64,000 bases of DNA, taken from the NCBI RefSeq assembly GCF_001425605.1, contig NZ_LMRG01000030.1, positions 186,001 through 250,000 of the forward strand. The letters run 5' to 3'. This DNA is from Rhizobium sp. Leaf453 (GTDB taxonomy: Bacteria; Pseudomonadota; Alphaproteobacteria; Rhizobiales; Rhizobiaceae). Shown here piece by piece: positions 17,913-26,222 of this stretch (its first letter is position 1; each line of letters starts with the position of its first letter). The notes below the pieces were generated by a model. The model did not search any database. It saw nothing but the letters and a program-made list of their open reading frames with translations, and was not told the DNA's origin. The position numbers and the translations under genes are program-made.

Positions 17913-18831
17913 AGACGATGCAGGCGCCGCCGGTCTTGCGGACTTCCCTGCACACCGCATCCGCCTCGACCCGTGTCTGACGGGCGATGCGGGCGGTGTA
18001 GCGCAGCCGGCTGCCGAAGGCACGGTTGCGCTCGCGCTGGATCAGCGGTTTTTCCGCGTTGAAAGGGGCGGGCATGCGGGCGACGGTGTTGAGGAACAGA
18101 CGTTGTGCCACGGATTTCTGGAAATGCGCGGATAGTTGCGCACCCCACGGCGCCCAGGGACCTTCCTCGGCAAAGACGATCTCTTTCATGTTCCGTGTCT
18201 CGGCCAGCGCCGTGCAGGCGTCATGAAACGGTTTTGTCTCATCCAGCGGCATTGCCGGTTTGTCCGGTGGATTGTCCTTCCAGTCCTCCACCGGATGCGC
18301 GGTGATCGCCATCACATAGGCCCGCGTCTCGAAAGGCAGGCTGCCATTGCGCAGGAAACCTTCCAGTCCAGCCTCGCCGGCATTGTAGGCCGCCGCCGCC
18401 AGACCGAGATTGCCGAACCGGTCCCGCAGGTCATCCAGATATTCGGCGGACTTGCCAAGCGCCTGCAACGGATCGAAACTGTCGGCGAGACCCCGCATTC
18501 TGGCCGTCGAGGGCATGAACTGCGCGATGCCTTCGGCTCCCTTGGGGCTGATCGCATCCGGCCGGAACAGGCTTTCCTTCCAGATCAGCCGCGCAAAGAA
18601 GTCGACGGGCAAAGCATTTCGGCTGGCGAAGTGCGCGAGCGCCGTGCAGATATCGCGGTTGTAGCTCTGCACGCGGATGCACAGGCCGCCATTTTCGGGC
18701 GCGGTGGAAAACAGGCAGGGCGGTGCTCGCCATTCCGGCTGCGCCTGCGCCGCTGTCGGTGCGCCAAGCCCGGCCGCGATCGCCCCGATCACTGTGGCCG
18801 CCGCGCTCAGTCTGGTCTTTCCATGGATCAT
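17902..18831 (-). CDS. Lytic transglycosylase (SLT domain), periplasmic
   Basis: 309 residues. The signal peptide ends near AAQAQPEW. The SLT/goose-lysozyme fold lies at about residues 75-190: catalytic Glu in LIWKESLFRPDAIS, then GAEGIAQFMPSTA and LGLAAAAYNAGEAG. It cleaves murein between MurNAc and GlcNAc with 1,6-anhydro product formation. The C-terminal ~100 residues are of unknown role. A single gene, with no conjugation or T4SS genes nearby, so it is more likely general cell-wall turnover. Confidence 0.9.
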   Translation of the reverse strand: MIHGKTRLSAAATVIGAIAAGLGAPTAAQAQPEWRAPPCLFSTAPENGGLCIRVQSYNRDICTALAHFASRNALPVDFFARLIWKESLFRPDAISPKGAEGIAQFMPSTARMRGLADSFDPLQALGKSAEYLDDLRDRFGNLGLAAAAYNAGEAGLEGFLRNGSLPFETRAYVMAITAHPVEDWKDNPPDKPAMPLDETKPFHDACTALAETRNMKEIVFAEEGPWAPWGAQLSAHFQKSVAQRLFLNTVARMPAPFNAEKPLIQRERNRAFGSRLRYTARIARQTRVEADAVCREVRKTGGACIVFKN

Positions 18832-18903
18832 GGCATCATCACCGCCGGCGCTCGCGCGCCCCGGTTTCTGATAGCATCAATTCCGAAGAGGTGAAACGAG
18901 GGC

Positions 18904-19413
18904 TTAGACCGGATCGGAGCCGGGCAGGATCAATTGCATGAAGGTGAGGTTCAGCCAGCGTCCGAACTTGGTGCCGACTTCCTTCATTTGCCCGGTGATC
19001 TCGAAGCCAAGCGTCTGATGCAGCCGGATGGAGGCCGCATTGTTGGCCTCGATACCCGCCACCATCACATGCTTGCCGCAGGCCGCGGCCCGCTCGATCA
19101 GCGCCTGCATCAGGATCCGGCCGATACCGCCACCACGCTGGTTCTTCTCGACATAGACGGAATGCTCGACCGTGTGCCGGTAGCCGTCGAAGGCACGCCA
19201 GTCGCCGAAGGAGGCATAACCGGCAATCACGCCCTCATCGGTGACAGCGACAATGATTGGATAGCCCTGCCGCTGACGATCGGCGAACCATTTCGTGCGG
19301 TTTTCGAGATCGACCTGCGTGTCGTTCCAGATCGCCGTCGTGTTGGCGACGGCATCGTTATAGATATCGCGGATGGCGGGCAGGTCAGTCTCTTCGGCGT
19401 CGCGCAGATGCAT
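18904..19413 (-). CDS. GNAT N-acetyltransferase, phosphinothricin/methionine sulfoximine acetyltransferase-like
   Basis: 169 residues from the ATG at 19413, which has GGAGA at good spacing; an ATG four codons upstream (19425) has no ribosome site. GNAT core: IRDIYNDAVANTTAIW near the N-terminus, acetyl-CoA loop VEKNQRGGGIGRIL, and IEANNAASIRLHQTLGFE. This is the Pat/Bar/MddA pattern; such enzymes acetylate the amino group of phosphinothricin or methionine sulfoximine. Natural substrate not known. Confidence 0.88.
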   Translation of the reverse strand: MHLRDAEETDLPAIRDIYNDAVANTTAIWNDTQVDLENRTKWFADRQRQGYPIIVAVTDEGVIAGYASFGDWRAFDGYRHTVEHSVYVEKNQRGGGIGRILMQALIERAAACGKHVMVAGIEANNAASIRLHQTLGFEITGQMKEVGTKFGRWLNLTFMQLILPGSDPV

Positions 19414-19496
19414 CGGGGTCTCCATAAGGTCGCCGAAGCTCTAGGCCGTGATGCCGCCGATGTACAGCGTGTGAGTTAATCATTGCGGCCCGACTT

Positions 19497-19988
19497 GTGG
19501 ATCTCAACGTGCGGATTCAGATATTGGTTGCAATCTGTCCGCTCGGTTGCTTAGCGTCTGAATGCGTGTTGCGGAAAGCGGGAGTGTCTTTGTTGGGTTG
19601 GAAATTGTTCGCCGGCTTTAATATCTTCCTTGGAGCCATTGCGTTTGCGTACTTGGTTAGTGGTTATGAAGTCATTACGTCCTGGAGCGTGACCTCGCAT
19701 GCAATGTCGTTTCTGGGGACAGTGCTTCTCGTGCTTTATGCGTTTGGCGGCAGGGCCTTCTCACTACAAGTCCGCAAGACAATGACGGCGCTTTTCCTGG
19801 TATATGCCGTGGCCGAAGCCTCATATCTCTTGTGGCATGTCTTTCAAGCTCATGTGTTCCCTACGAAAACTCATACGCCGCTTGCCGCATTGTTGACCTT
19901 GATCCTTGCCTCTTCACTAAGCTATTTTACGTTGATTGCTGCTTGGAGATATAGTCAAGGCCACGTCATCGGTACAACGAAGAAGTAA
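19497..19988 (+). CDS. Membrane protein of unknown function, lower GC
   Basis: 163 residues from a GTG at 19497, with four to five hydrophobic segments (about 7-22, 33-56, 65-88, 94-118 and 128-148). One 60-base line of it (19621-19680) has 42% GC, well below the neighbouring genes, and codon use is AT-leaning, which suggests later acquisition. No family recognised. No ribosome site is evident ahead of the GTG, so the start is uncertain. Confidence 0.6.
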   Translation: MDLNVRIQILVAICPLGCLASECVLRKAGVSLLGWKLFAGFNIFLGAIAFAYLVSGYEVITSWSVTSHAMSFLGTVLLVLYAFGGRAFSLQVRKTMTALFLVYAVAEASYLLWHVFQAHVFPTKTHTPLAALLTLILASSLSYFTLIAAWRYSQGHVIGTTKK

Positions 19989-20144
19989 CAGTCCAGCGCC
20001 TCTGCCCATTTTCGTAGCTGCGATTTCAGTGCTCCTAAGAGTCAGTGTCTGCTGGGAATTATTTGTAGCGAAAAAGGCGGTGAGCCACTGTCGTTGACAC
20101 CCGCCCACGTGGGGGCGGGTGTGGCATCATTTGATTAAGTTCGC

Positions 20145-21269
20145 TCAGGCGACCTTCTGCTCCAGCACCGGATAGTCGGTGTAGCCCTTCGCGCCGCCGC
20201 CGTAGAAGGTGGACTGATCGGGCGTGTTGAGGGGGGCATTGTCCTTGAGGCGCTGCACCAGGTCCGGATTGGCGATGAAGGGCTTGCCGAAGGCGACAAG
20301 GTCAGTCTTGCCCTGTTCGACGGACTGGATGGCCAGGTCGCGGTCGTAGCCGTTGTTGGTCATCCAGGCCGCTTCGCCGCCGGCTTTTTCATAGGCCTGG
20401 CACAGGGCCTTGTAGTCGAACGGCTTGTCGCCCTGCTGGAAATCGCGCGGGCCGCCCGTGGCGCCTTCGATGATGTGGATATAGGCAAGCTTGTACTTGG
20501 CCAGGCCCTCGACGACGTAGGTGAACAGGGCCTGCGCATCCGGGTCGGACGAGTCATTGGCGGGCGTCACCGGTGAAATGCGGATGCCGGTGCGGCCTTC
20601 GCCGATTTCCCTGGTGATCACGTCGACCACCTCGAACAGAAAACGGGCACGGTTCTCGATCGGGCCGCCATATTCATCGGTGCGGACATTGGAGCCCGAC
20701 CGCAGGAACTGGTCGATCAGGTAGCCGTTGGCAGCATGGATCTCGACGCCATCAAAACCGGCATCAACAGCCGCACGGGCGGCCTTGCGGTAGTCTTCGA
20801 GGATGCCGGGGATTTCCGACAGTTCGAGCGCACGCGGCTCCGAGGTTTCGGCGAAGGTGCCGGTGCCGTCGGGGTTGATCAGGTAGGTCTTCGACTTTGC
20901 CTGGATGGCGGAGGCCGAAACCGGCTTGCCGCCGTTCGGCTGCAGCGAGGTGTGCGAGATACGACCGACATGCCACATCTGCACGACGATCTTGCCGCCG
21001 GCCTTGTGGACGGCGCTGGTCACCTGTTTCCAGCCGTCGAGCGCTTCCTGGGTATAAAGGCCGGGAACGTCGGCATAGCCTTGGCCCTGATGGGTGATGG
21101 CGGTCGCTTCGGTGATCAGCAGGCCGGCGGAGGCGCGCTGCTCGTAATAGGTGACGTTGAGATTGTTCGGCACGGCGCCCGGGGAGCGGTTGCGGGTCAG
21201 CGGCGCCATGACGATGCGGTTGGCAAGTTCGATGTCGCCGATCTTGATGGGGTCGAAGAGGGAAGTCAT
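20145..21269 (-). CDS. NADH:flavin oxidoreductase, old yellow enzyme family (NemA-like)
   Basis: 374 residues from the ATG at 21269, preceded by AAAGGAC. FMN-binding TIM barrel: MAPLTRNRS near residue 27, WHVGRISH, and the substrate-binding His/Asn pair in VEIHAANGYLIDQFLR, followed by NVRTDEYGG and the phosphate site GKPFIANPDL. OYE enzymes reduce activated alkenes, N-ethylmaleimide and nitro compounds. It lies 61 bases after an ArsR regulator on the same strand, so the pair probably forms an electrophile-responsive operon. Confidence 0.92.
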   Translation of the reverse strand: MTSLFDPIKIGDIELANRIVMAPLTRNRSPGAVPNNLNVTYYEQRASAGLLITEATAITHQGQGYADVPGLYTQEALDGWKQVTSAVHKAGGKIVVQMWHVGRISHTSLQPNGGKPVSASAIQAKSKTYLINPDGTGTFAETSEPRALELSEIPGILEDYRKAARAAVDAGFDGVEIHAANGYLIDQFLRSGSNVRTDEYGGPIENRARFLFEVVDVITREIGEGRTGIRISPVTPANDSSDPDAQALFTYVVEGLAKYKLAYIHIIEGATGGPRDFQQGDKPFDYKALCQAYEKAGGEAAWMTNNGYDRDLAIQSVEQGKTDLVAFGKPFIANPDLVQRLKDNAPLNTPDQSTFYGGGAKGYTDYPVLEQKVA

Positions 21270-21330
21270 GGGAAGTCCTTTTCGTTGCGGGTTCTTGATC
21301 ATGCTTGGGAGGCATAATGGGCGGGGCGGT

Positions 21331-21624
21331 TCAAAGCGTGGTGCCGATGTCCTTCAGGAACGCCTGGATGGTGTCCTCGTTCCGTTTGTAGAAGATCCAC
21401 TGGCCGACACGTTTGGTGGTGACGAGATCGGCGCGCTGCAGCGTCGACAGATGCGCCGAGACGGTCGATTGGGACAGGCCGCAGCGCTCGAACTGGCTGG
21501 CGCAGACGCCCATGTCGAGCGGGTGATGCTGCTCGGAGAAGTGAACCTCCGGCTCCTTCATCCAGCCCAGCATTTCCAGCCGCTTGGGGTGCGCCAATGC
21601 CTTGAGAATTTCGTCCTTGTCCAT
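21331..21624 (-). CDS. ArsR-family winged-helix repressor
   Basis: 97 residues: ILKALAHPKRLEMLGW at the start, then LSQSTVSAHLSTLQRADLV as recognition helix, and VGQWIFYKRNE as wing. Two Cys residues (MGVCASQFERCG, just before the recognition helix) could sense thiol-reactive compounds or metals; this is inferred from position. It is first in a unit with the OYE reductase. Confidence 0.92.
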   Translation of the reverse strand: MDKDEILKALAHPKRLEMLGWMKEPEVHFSEQHHPLDMGVCASQFERCGLSQSTVSAHLSTLQRADLVTTKRVGQWIFYKRNEDTIQAFLKDIGTTL

Positions 21625-21648
21625 GTCGATCGGCTCTGTATCGTTAAA

Positions 21649-21687
21649 TTCCGATATGGAGATATGTAAATCGAGAATTTCCGATAT
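21649..21687. promoter_or_regulatory. Direct repeats upstream of arsR, candidate operator
   Basis: TTCCGATAT occurs at 21649-21657 and again at 21679-21687, exactly 30 bases apart (about three helical turns), 25 bases ahead of the arsR start. This fits a dimer-pair operator for autorepression. Confidence 0.45.
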
Positions 21688-21732
21688 TCAAGTCACGAAC
21701 CCGTGAAATAAGCGCGGCGGTGGATTTTGGGC

Positions 21733-21848
21733 AAAAAAAGAGGGCCTCTGGAGTCCAGGGCCCTGCTAGGTGTGAAGGTCAAAGCCTCCAGAGGGGAACA
21801 GCTGCTGCGGCGGCACTGGGAGGAGAAGGACCGCCATGCGCATCAGCT
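21733..21848 (-). ncRNA. abcR: AbcR-type (alpha-r15) small regulatory RNA, distal copy
   Basis: About 116 nt read from 21848 to 21733. A -10-like CATATC (21860-21855) with TTGAAA upstream gives the start. The first hairpin GGCGG/CCGCC holds CTCCTCCCAG (anti-Shine-Dalgarno) in its loop. A conserved middle segment contains CAGCTGTTCCCCTCTGGAGG, and the terminator is AGGGCC/GGCCCT plus seven T. It is a diverged copy of the sRNA immediately upstream. In Rhizobiales, tandem AbcR1/AbcR2 lie beside lsrB/vtlR and silence transporter mRNAs with Hfq; the genetic context here is the same. Confidence 0.85.
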
Positions 21849-21935
21849 GTAACTGATATGGGGCGTGGTGCGCCGGTTTCAATGATATCCGTCACAAAAA
21901 CTTTGCAACTTTAGCGATGTATCTGAATCCAAGGC

Positions 21936-22057
21936 AAAAAAAGAGGGCCACAAGAAAAACTTGGGCCCTTTATAGTTATGAAGGTATTTAAACCTCCAGA
22001 GGGGAACAGCTGCTGCGGTGGCACTGGGAGGAAAAAAGCCACCAAGATGCATCAGCT
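21936..22057 (-). ncRNA. abcR: AbcR-type (alpha-r15) small regulatory RNA, proximal copy
   Basis: About 122 nt read from 22057 to 21936. -10-like CATATC (22069-22064) and TTGCGG at 17-base spacing. Same 5' end AGCTGATG as the distal copy; the first hairpin is GGTGGC/GCCACC with CCTCCCAG in the loop. The shared CAGCTGTTCCCCTCTGGAGG segment follows, then a terminator (AGGGCCCAAG paired with CTTGTGGCCCT) and seven T. Stem changes relative to the other copy keep pairing. It is the first sRNA downstream of the LysR gene lsrB on the same strand. Confidence 0.87.
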
Positions 22058-22264
22058 GCAGTCGATATGCTGGTTTTTTGGGCGCGCCGCAATCATTTAA
22101 TATGCATGACAGCCATGTGTTCAGTGCACCCCTGCGCAAATTTCAGGCGATTTCAATTCGTTATCGTCCCCAGGAATCTGCGGGTTTGGAAAAAGAACAG
22201 TTAAAACAGCAGTTTGTCTAGGAGAAATATAGAGAACGTTTTTTGTGCAGGTGCGAAGGGCGCG

Positions 22265-23161
22265 TTAGAAGTTCCAGTTGCGTGCCTTTGCGACGATGAA
22301 ATCGCGGAAGACTTTCAGCTTGGCGGCGTTCTTCATCTCGTCCGGATAGCAGAAATATGTGTCGAACGACGGAATGTCGGCGCCGATCGGAAGTTGAATC
22401 AGGCCTGGATCGCGACCGACGATGTAGTCGGGCATCATGGCAATGCCGATCCCGAGCAGGCAGGCGCGCTTGATCGACGTCTGGCTGTTGATCTGCAGAT
22501 GTGAGGCGCGCGGATTGTCCGAGTCGCGGCCGGCAATCTCGAGCCAGTTGACGTCGAGCAGGTAGTTCGGCGCCGGTTCGCCGAAGGTGATGATGCGATG
22601 GTTGTCGAGATCCTCGATCGACTGAGGCTCTCCATACTTGTTGATGTAGGAGGGGGCTGCATAGACATGCATGTGCACGGTGAACAGCTTGCGCTGGATC
22701 AGATCGGATTGCTGCGGCTGACGCAGCCGGATGGCGCAATCGGCATGGCGCATGTTGACGTCCAGTTCCTCGTTGTCGAGGATCAGCTGGACCTGCATGT
22801 CGGGATAGAGCGACAGGAATTCCTGGACCTTGTCCGTCAGCCAGCCCTGGCCGAGACCGACGGTCGTGGTGATGCGCAGCTTGCCGGAAGGCTTGTCGGT
22901 GTTTTCTGTCAGCTGGACCTTGACACTTTCCAGCTTCATCAGGACTTCATGCGCGGTCCGATAGAGGATTTCGCCCTGTTCGGTGAGAATCAGGCCGCGC
23001 GCGTGGCGGTGAAACAGCTTGATGCCGACGTCCTGCTCGAGCGAAGACACCTGACGGCTGATGGCCGACTGGGAAAGATGCAGCTTGTCTGCCGCGTGAG
23101 TGAACGATCCTGCTTCCGCCGCCGCGTGGAAAATGCGCAGTTTGTCCCAGTCTAACGGCAT
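22265..23161 (-). CDS. lsrB: LysR-type regulator LsrB/VtlR
   Basis: 298 residues from the ATG at 23161 (MPLDWDKLRIFHAAAE), the family start. HTH: SFTHAADKLHLSQSAISRQV at about residues 20-39. A substrate-binding domain follows, ending in DFIVAKARNWNF. LsrB of Sinorhizobium (VtlR in Brucella/Agrobacterium) affects LPS synthesis and redox stress responses and activates an adjacent AbcR sRNA. Both neighbours fit here: trxB upstream and two AbcR-like RNAs downstream. Cys residues (NMRHADCAIR, IKRACLLG) may be redox-active. Confidence 0.92.
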   Translation of the reverse strand: MPLDWDKLRIFHAAAEAGSFTHAADKLHLSQSAISRQVSSLEQDVGIKLFHRHARGLILTEQGEILYRTAHEVLMKLESVKVQLTENTDKPSGKLRITTTVGLGQGWLTDKVQEFLSLYPDMQVQLILDNEELDVNMRHADCAIRLRQPQQSDLIQRKLFTVHMHVYAAPSYINKYGEPQSIEDLDNHRIITFGEPAPNYLLDVNWLEIAGRDSDNPRASHLQINSQTSIKRACLLGIGIAMMPDYIVGRDPGLIQLPIGADIPSFDTYFCYPDEMKNAAKLKVFRDFIVAKARNWNF

Positions 23162-23274
23162 GCCGCCCCCCATAGCTGTCCGTGGCGGAAAACGGCCTCG
23201 TTGTTCCCCGCCATAGAGCTGATTGCTGTTCCCACTCAGGAGCGGCCTTTGACCGCTCCGATTATTCGCGGCTT

Positions 23275-24249
23275 CTATTCGGCCGCAATTGCGACAGGCA
23301 TATGGCCCGCCAGATATTTTTCCGCTTCGAGCGCGGCCATGCAGCCCATGCCGGCCGCGGTGATCGCCTGACGGTAGATGTCGTCGGTCACGTCGCCGGC
23401 TGCATAGACGCCGGGCACATCCGTGGCGGTCGAATCGGGAGCCGTCCAGAGATAGCCGTTGGCTTTCAGGCGCAGCTTGTCCTTGAACAATTCGACAGCC
23501 GGCGCATGACCGATTGCCACGAACACGCCGTCAATCGGCATGTCCTGCGTCGCACCGGTCTTGGTGTTGCGCAGCTTCACGCCGCTGACCGAAGCAGGCA
23601 TCGGCGGTTTCGCCGGCGTGCCGGTATATTCGGTGACCTCGTGGTCCCAGATGATGTTGACGTTTTCCTTGGCGAACAGGCGTTCCTGCAGGATCTTCTC
23701 AGCGCGGAAATGATCACGGCGGTGCACTACCGTCACGGTCTTGGCGAGGTTCGACAGGTAAAGCGCTTCCTCGACCGCCGAATTGCCGCCGCCAACCACG
23801 ATGACGTTCTTGTTGCGATAGAAGAAGCCGTCGCAGGTGGCGCAGGCCGAAACGCCGAAGCCCTGGAAGGTTGCTTCGCTCTCGATGCCCAGCCACTTCG
23901 CCTTGGCGCCGGTCGCGATGATCACGACGTCGGCGGTCCAGTCGGTGCCGCTATCGGTCTTGAGCTTGAAAGGACGCACCGACAGGTCGACATCGGTCAC
24001 GAGGTCGTTGACGATCTCGGCGCCGACATGCTGCGCCTGCTTGAGCATCTGCTCCATCATCCACGGACCCTGAACCGGATCGGCATAGCCCGGATAGTTT
24101 TCGACGTCGGTGGTGATCATTAGCTGGCCGCCCTGTTCCATGCCGGCGATCAGCACCGGCTGCAGCATGGCGCGCGCCGAATAGATCGCGGCGGTGTAGC
24201 CGGCCGGGCCGGAGCCGATGATGAGAACTTTTGTATGTCGGGCAGTCAT
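23275..24249 (-). CDS. trxB: Thioredoxin-disulfide reductase
   Basis: 324 residues from the ATG at 24249 (MTARHTKVLIIGSGPAG). FAD site GSGPAGYTAA at 12-21, redox-active CATC at residues 136-139 in SACATCDGFFY, NADPH site VVGGGNSAVEEA, and a second FAD motif AGDVTDDIYRQA. Reduces thioredoxin with NADPH in the cytoplasm. It precedes lsrB on the same strand. The upstream in-frame extension to 24285 is not family-like. Confidence 0.96.
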   Translation of the reverse strand: MTARHTKVLIIGSGPAGYTAAIYSARAMLQPVLIAGMEQGGQLMITTDVENYPGYADPVQGPWMMEQMLKQAQHVGAEIVNDLVTDVDLSVRPFKLKTDSGTDWTADVVIIATGAKAKWLGIESEATFQGFGVSACATCDGFFYRNKNVIVVGGGNSAVEEALYLSNLAKTVTVVHRRDHFRAEKILQERLFAKENVNIIWDHEVTEYTGTPAKPPMPASVSGVKLRNTKTGATQDMPIDGVFVAIGHAPAVELFKDKLRLKANGYLWTAPDSTATDVPGVYAAGDVTDDIYRQAITAAGMGCMAALEAEKYLAGHMPVAIAAE

Positions 24250-24526
24250 CGCTTTGGTCCTTCGATCGCCAGAACGGTATAGCATCGTTCGGCTTCGTCC
24301 AATGGTGAGAATTTGACCTCTAGTTTAGGGATTTCAGCGGTCCTGTTTCAAGGGCGCGGCGGTTGATACACACAGATGTGTTGCTCAAACGCCCGGTCGG
24401 ATCGAGGTTTTTGTGCATGAATGCCGCCGATGCTCTCGTTTTTCCATCTCAATACGTGTTACCGACAGGAATTGATCACACGTGCCCGGCAGGGCAGAAC
24501 TGGCGCTAGGCAGGGCAGAACTCGCA

Positions 24527-25591
24527 GTGAACACGCGGCAATCCTCATATCCGTTCCCAAAGGACGGAGCCTTCGACTACAAGCGCTCGCTGTTTCACCG
24601 GTTCCAGACCTGGCTGGACAGCCGCCGTGTCGCTGCGCGCCGTAAAAGCAAGACAGAGACCGTCCCGCTCTCGCCCTTGTCGCCCGCCAGCTTCCGGCCG
24701 CTCGTGGCAAATGATATCCCACTTCTGTTTCTGGCGCATAACGATCTGAAGTTCATGCGGTCGTTGCTGGCGCATTACCGGGCGCTCGGCGTCACCCGCT
24801 TCATCTGCGTCGACGACCAGTCCGACGACGGGACGCGCGAATTTCTCTGTGCACAGCCGGACGTCGATGTCTGGACGTCCTCGGTGCGCTATGGCGAGGC
24901 CCGTCGTGGCAAGCTGTGGCGCGAGGCGTTGTTTGCCCGTTATGGCAAGAACCGCTGGTATCTCAATATCGATGCCGACGAATACCTCGTGTATGACCGC
25001 TGCTTCGAAAAGCCGCTGCCGGACCTGATCGCGCGGCTCGAAAGCCTCGGCCAGCGCCGCTTTGCCGCGCCGATGATCGACATGTATCCCGGCGGTGCCG
25101 TCAGCGCCTTCGCCTTCGACGGTTCGACCGATACCATGCCCTGGCAGGTTGCCGACTGCGTCGATGGCAGCGGCTACGTCATCGAGAAGAACAAGCGCTT
25201 CCTCAGCCTTGCCGGCGGACCCCGGCGTCGCAAATTTTCGGCGGAAGCCGAGATGATGAAATATCCGCTGATGTATTGGGATGACGAATGCAGCTTCGGC
25301 ATCAGCATCCACCAGCCGCTGCCGTTCGACCGCAATTTCGCACCGATCGCCGGCGTGCTGCTGCATTTCAAGTTCTTCGCCGATTATCACGAGAAGACGC
25401 AGGCCGCCGTGGCCGACAAGCAGTATTTCGGTGGGGCGCGAGAATATCAGCGCATCCTCGACACGGTCGCCGCCAGCGGCGATCTGGATTTCGTCTATGA
25501 CGGCACGTTGAAATATGCGTCGCCCGAGCAACTCGTCGAGCGCGGTTTCATGCAGTCCATCTGGTCGGTCGGATATGGCGGAAAAACTTAG
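24527..25591 (+). CDS. Glycosyltransferase family 2-like protein
   Basis: About 354 residues from a GTG at 24527; an earlier GTG at 24482 would add a 7-residue tandem repeat (RAELALG) that looks like noise. The GT-A-like core has IPLLFLAHNDLKF, CVDDQSDDGT and the DxD motif NIDADEYLVYD near residue 162. This is the Glyco_tranf_2_4 type, often found in capsule and LPS loci. It lies at the edge of the LPS core locus, divergent from trxB. Donor and acceptor unknown. Confidence 0.85.
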   Translation: MNTRQSSYPFPKDGAFDYKRSLFHRFQTWLDSRRVAARRKSKTETVPLSPLSPASFRPLVANDIPLLFLAHNDLKFMRSLLAHYRALGVTRFICVDDQSDDGTREFLCAQPDVDVWTSSVRYGEARRGKLWREALFARYGKNRWYLNIDADEYLVYDRCFEKPLPDLIARLESLGQRRFAAPMIDMYPGGAVSAFAFDGSTDTMPWQVADCVDGSGYVIEKNKRFLSLAGGPRRRKFSAEAEMMKYPLMYWDDECSFGISIHQPLPFDRNFAPIAGVLLHFKFFADYHEKTQAAVADKQYFGGAREYQRILDTVAASGDLDFVYDGTLKYASPEQLVERGFMQSIWSVGYGGKT

Positions 25592-25700
25592 AGACAGCAG
25601 GCATTTGAATAGAAGCCGCCTGGGTCCTTTTAAGGTGCGGGCAAACAAAAGAATAAAGCCCGCAAAAGGCGGGTAGGAAAAGAAAAATGGGAACTCAATC

Positions 25701-26171
25701 ATGGCCGTTCGCGTCGAACTTGATGCAATCGATATGAGGATTCTGCGCGAGCTACAGAACGACGGGCGGATGACCAATGTCGAGCTTGCAGAACGTGTTG
25801 GCATTTCCGCTCCCCCCTGTCTGCGCCGCGTTCGCAAGCTGGAAGAGGGCGGCATCATCCGTGGCTACCGCGCGCTTCTTAACGCGTCGGCGCTCGGCTA
25901 TGATCTCGTCGCCTTCTGTATGGTGGGCTTAAAGCACCAGTCGGACGCCAATTTGAAGGCATTTTCCTCACAAACGGCCAATTGGCCTTTAGTAAAGGAA
26001 GCTTGGTTGGTATCGGGCGATTCTGACTTTCTACTGAGATGTGTGGCTGAGAATCTGACAGCATTTCAGGATTTCGTTATCGAGGAACTGACCGCCACTG
26101 ATAACGTCGATACGGTGCGCACCATGCTAACAATCCGCCAAGTCAAGAATATCAGCTTGTTAGGTGTGTGA
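25701..26171 (+). CDS. lrp: Lrp/AsnC-family transcriptional regulator
   Basis: 156 residues. N-terminal HTH (MTNVELAERVGISAPPCLRRV, about 30-50) and a C-terminal RAM/AsnC ligand-binding domain (SGDSDFLLRCVAENLTAF). In Sinorhizobium meliloti an lrp gene lies between trxB and the lps core genes, as here. Composition changes inside the gene: the line 25741-25800 has 57% GC, the line 25981-26040 has 43%, although the protein stays intact. This may mark a recombination point where the downstream lower-GC block was joined. Confidence 0.93.
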   Translation: MAVRVELDAIDMRILRELQNDGRMTNVELAERVGISAPPCLRRVRKLEEGGIIRGYRALLNASALGYDLVAFCMVGLKHQSDANLKAFSSQTANWPLVKEAWLVSGDSDFLLRCVAENLTAFQDFVIEELTATDNVDTVRTMLTIRQVKNISLLGV

Positions 26172-26222
26172 CGGCGTGTGTCTTTACACCAATCTCAATC
26201 TTACAGGGCGAACACGACACCG

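Noticed and set aside
24482-24526. N-terminal extension of the glycosyltransferase with 21-bp tandem repeat
   Set aside because: Two copies of GGCAGGGCAGAACT give a 7-residue repeat with no homologous counterpart; the later GTG is preferred.
25655-25675. Hairpin CCCGC-AAAAG-GCGGG ahead of lrp as terminator
   Set aside because: No plus-strand T run, and on the minus strand no gene ends there; it could be part of the lrp leader.
24545-25858. 437-codon minus-strand frame
   Set aside because: Antisense to a glycosyltransferase with DxD motif; no ribosome site or family.
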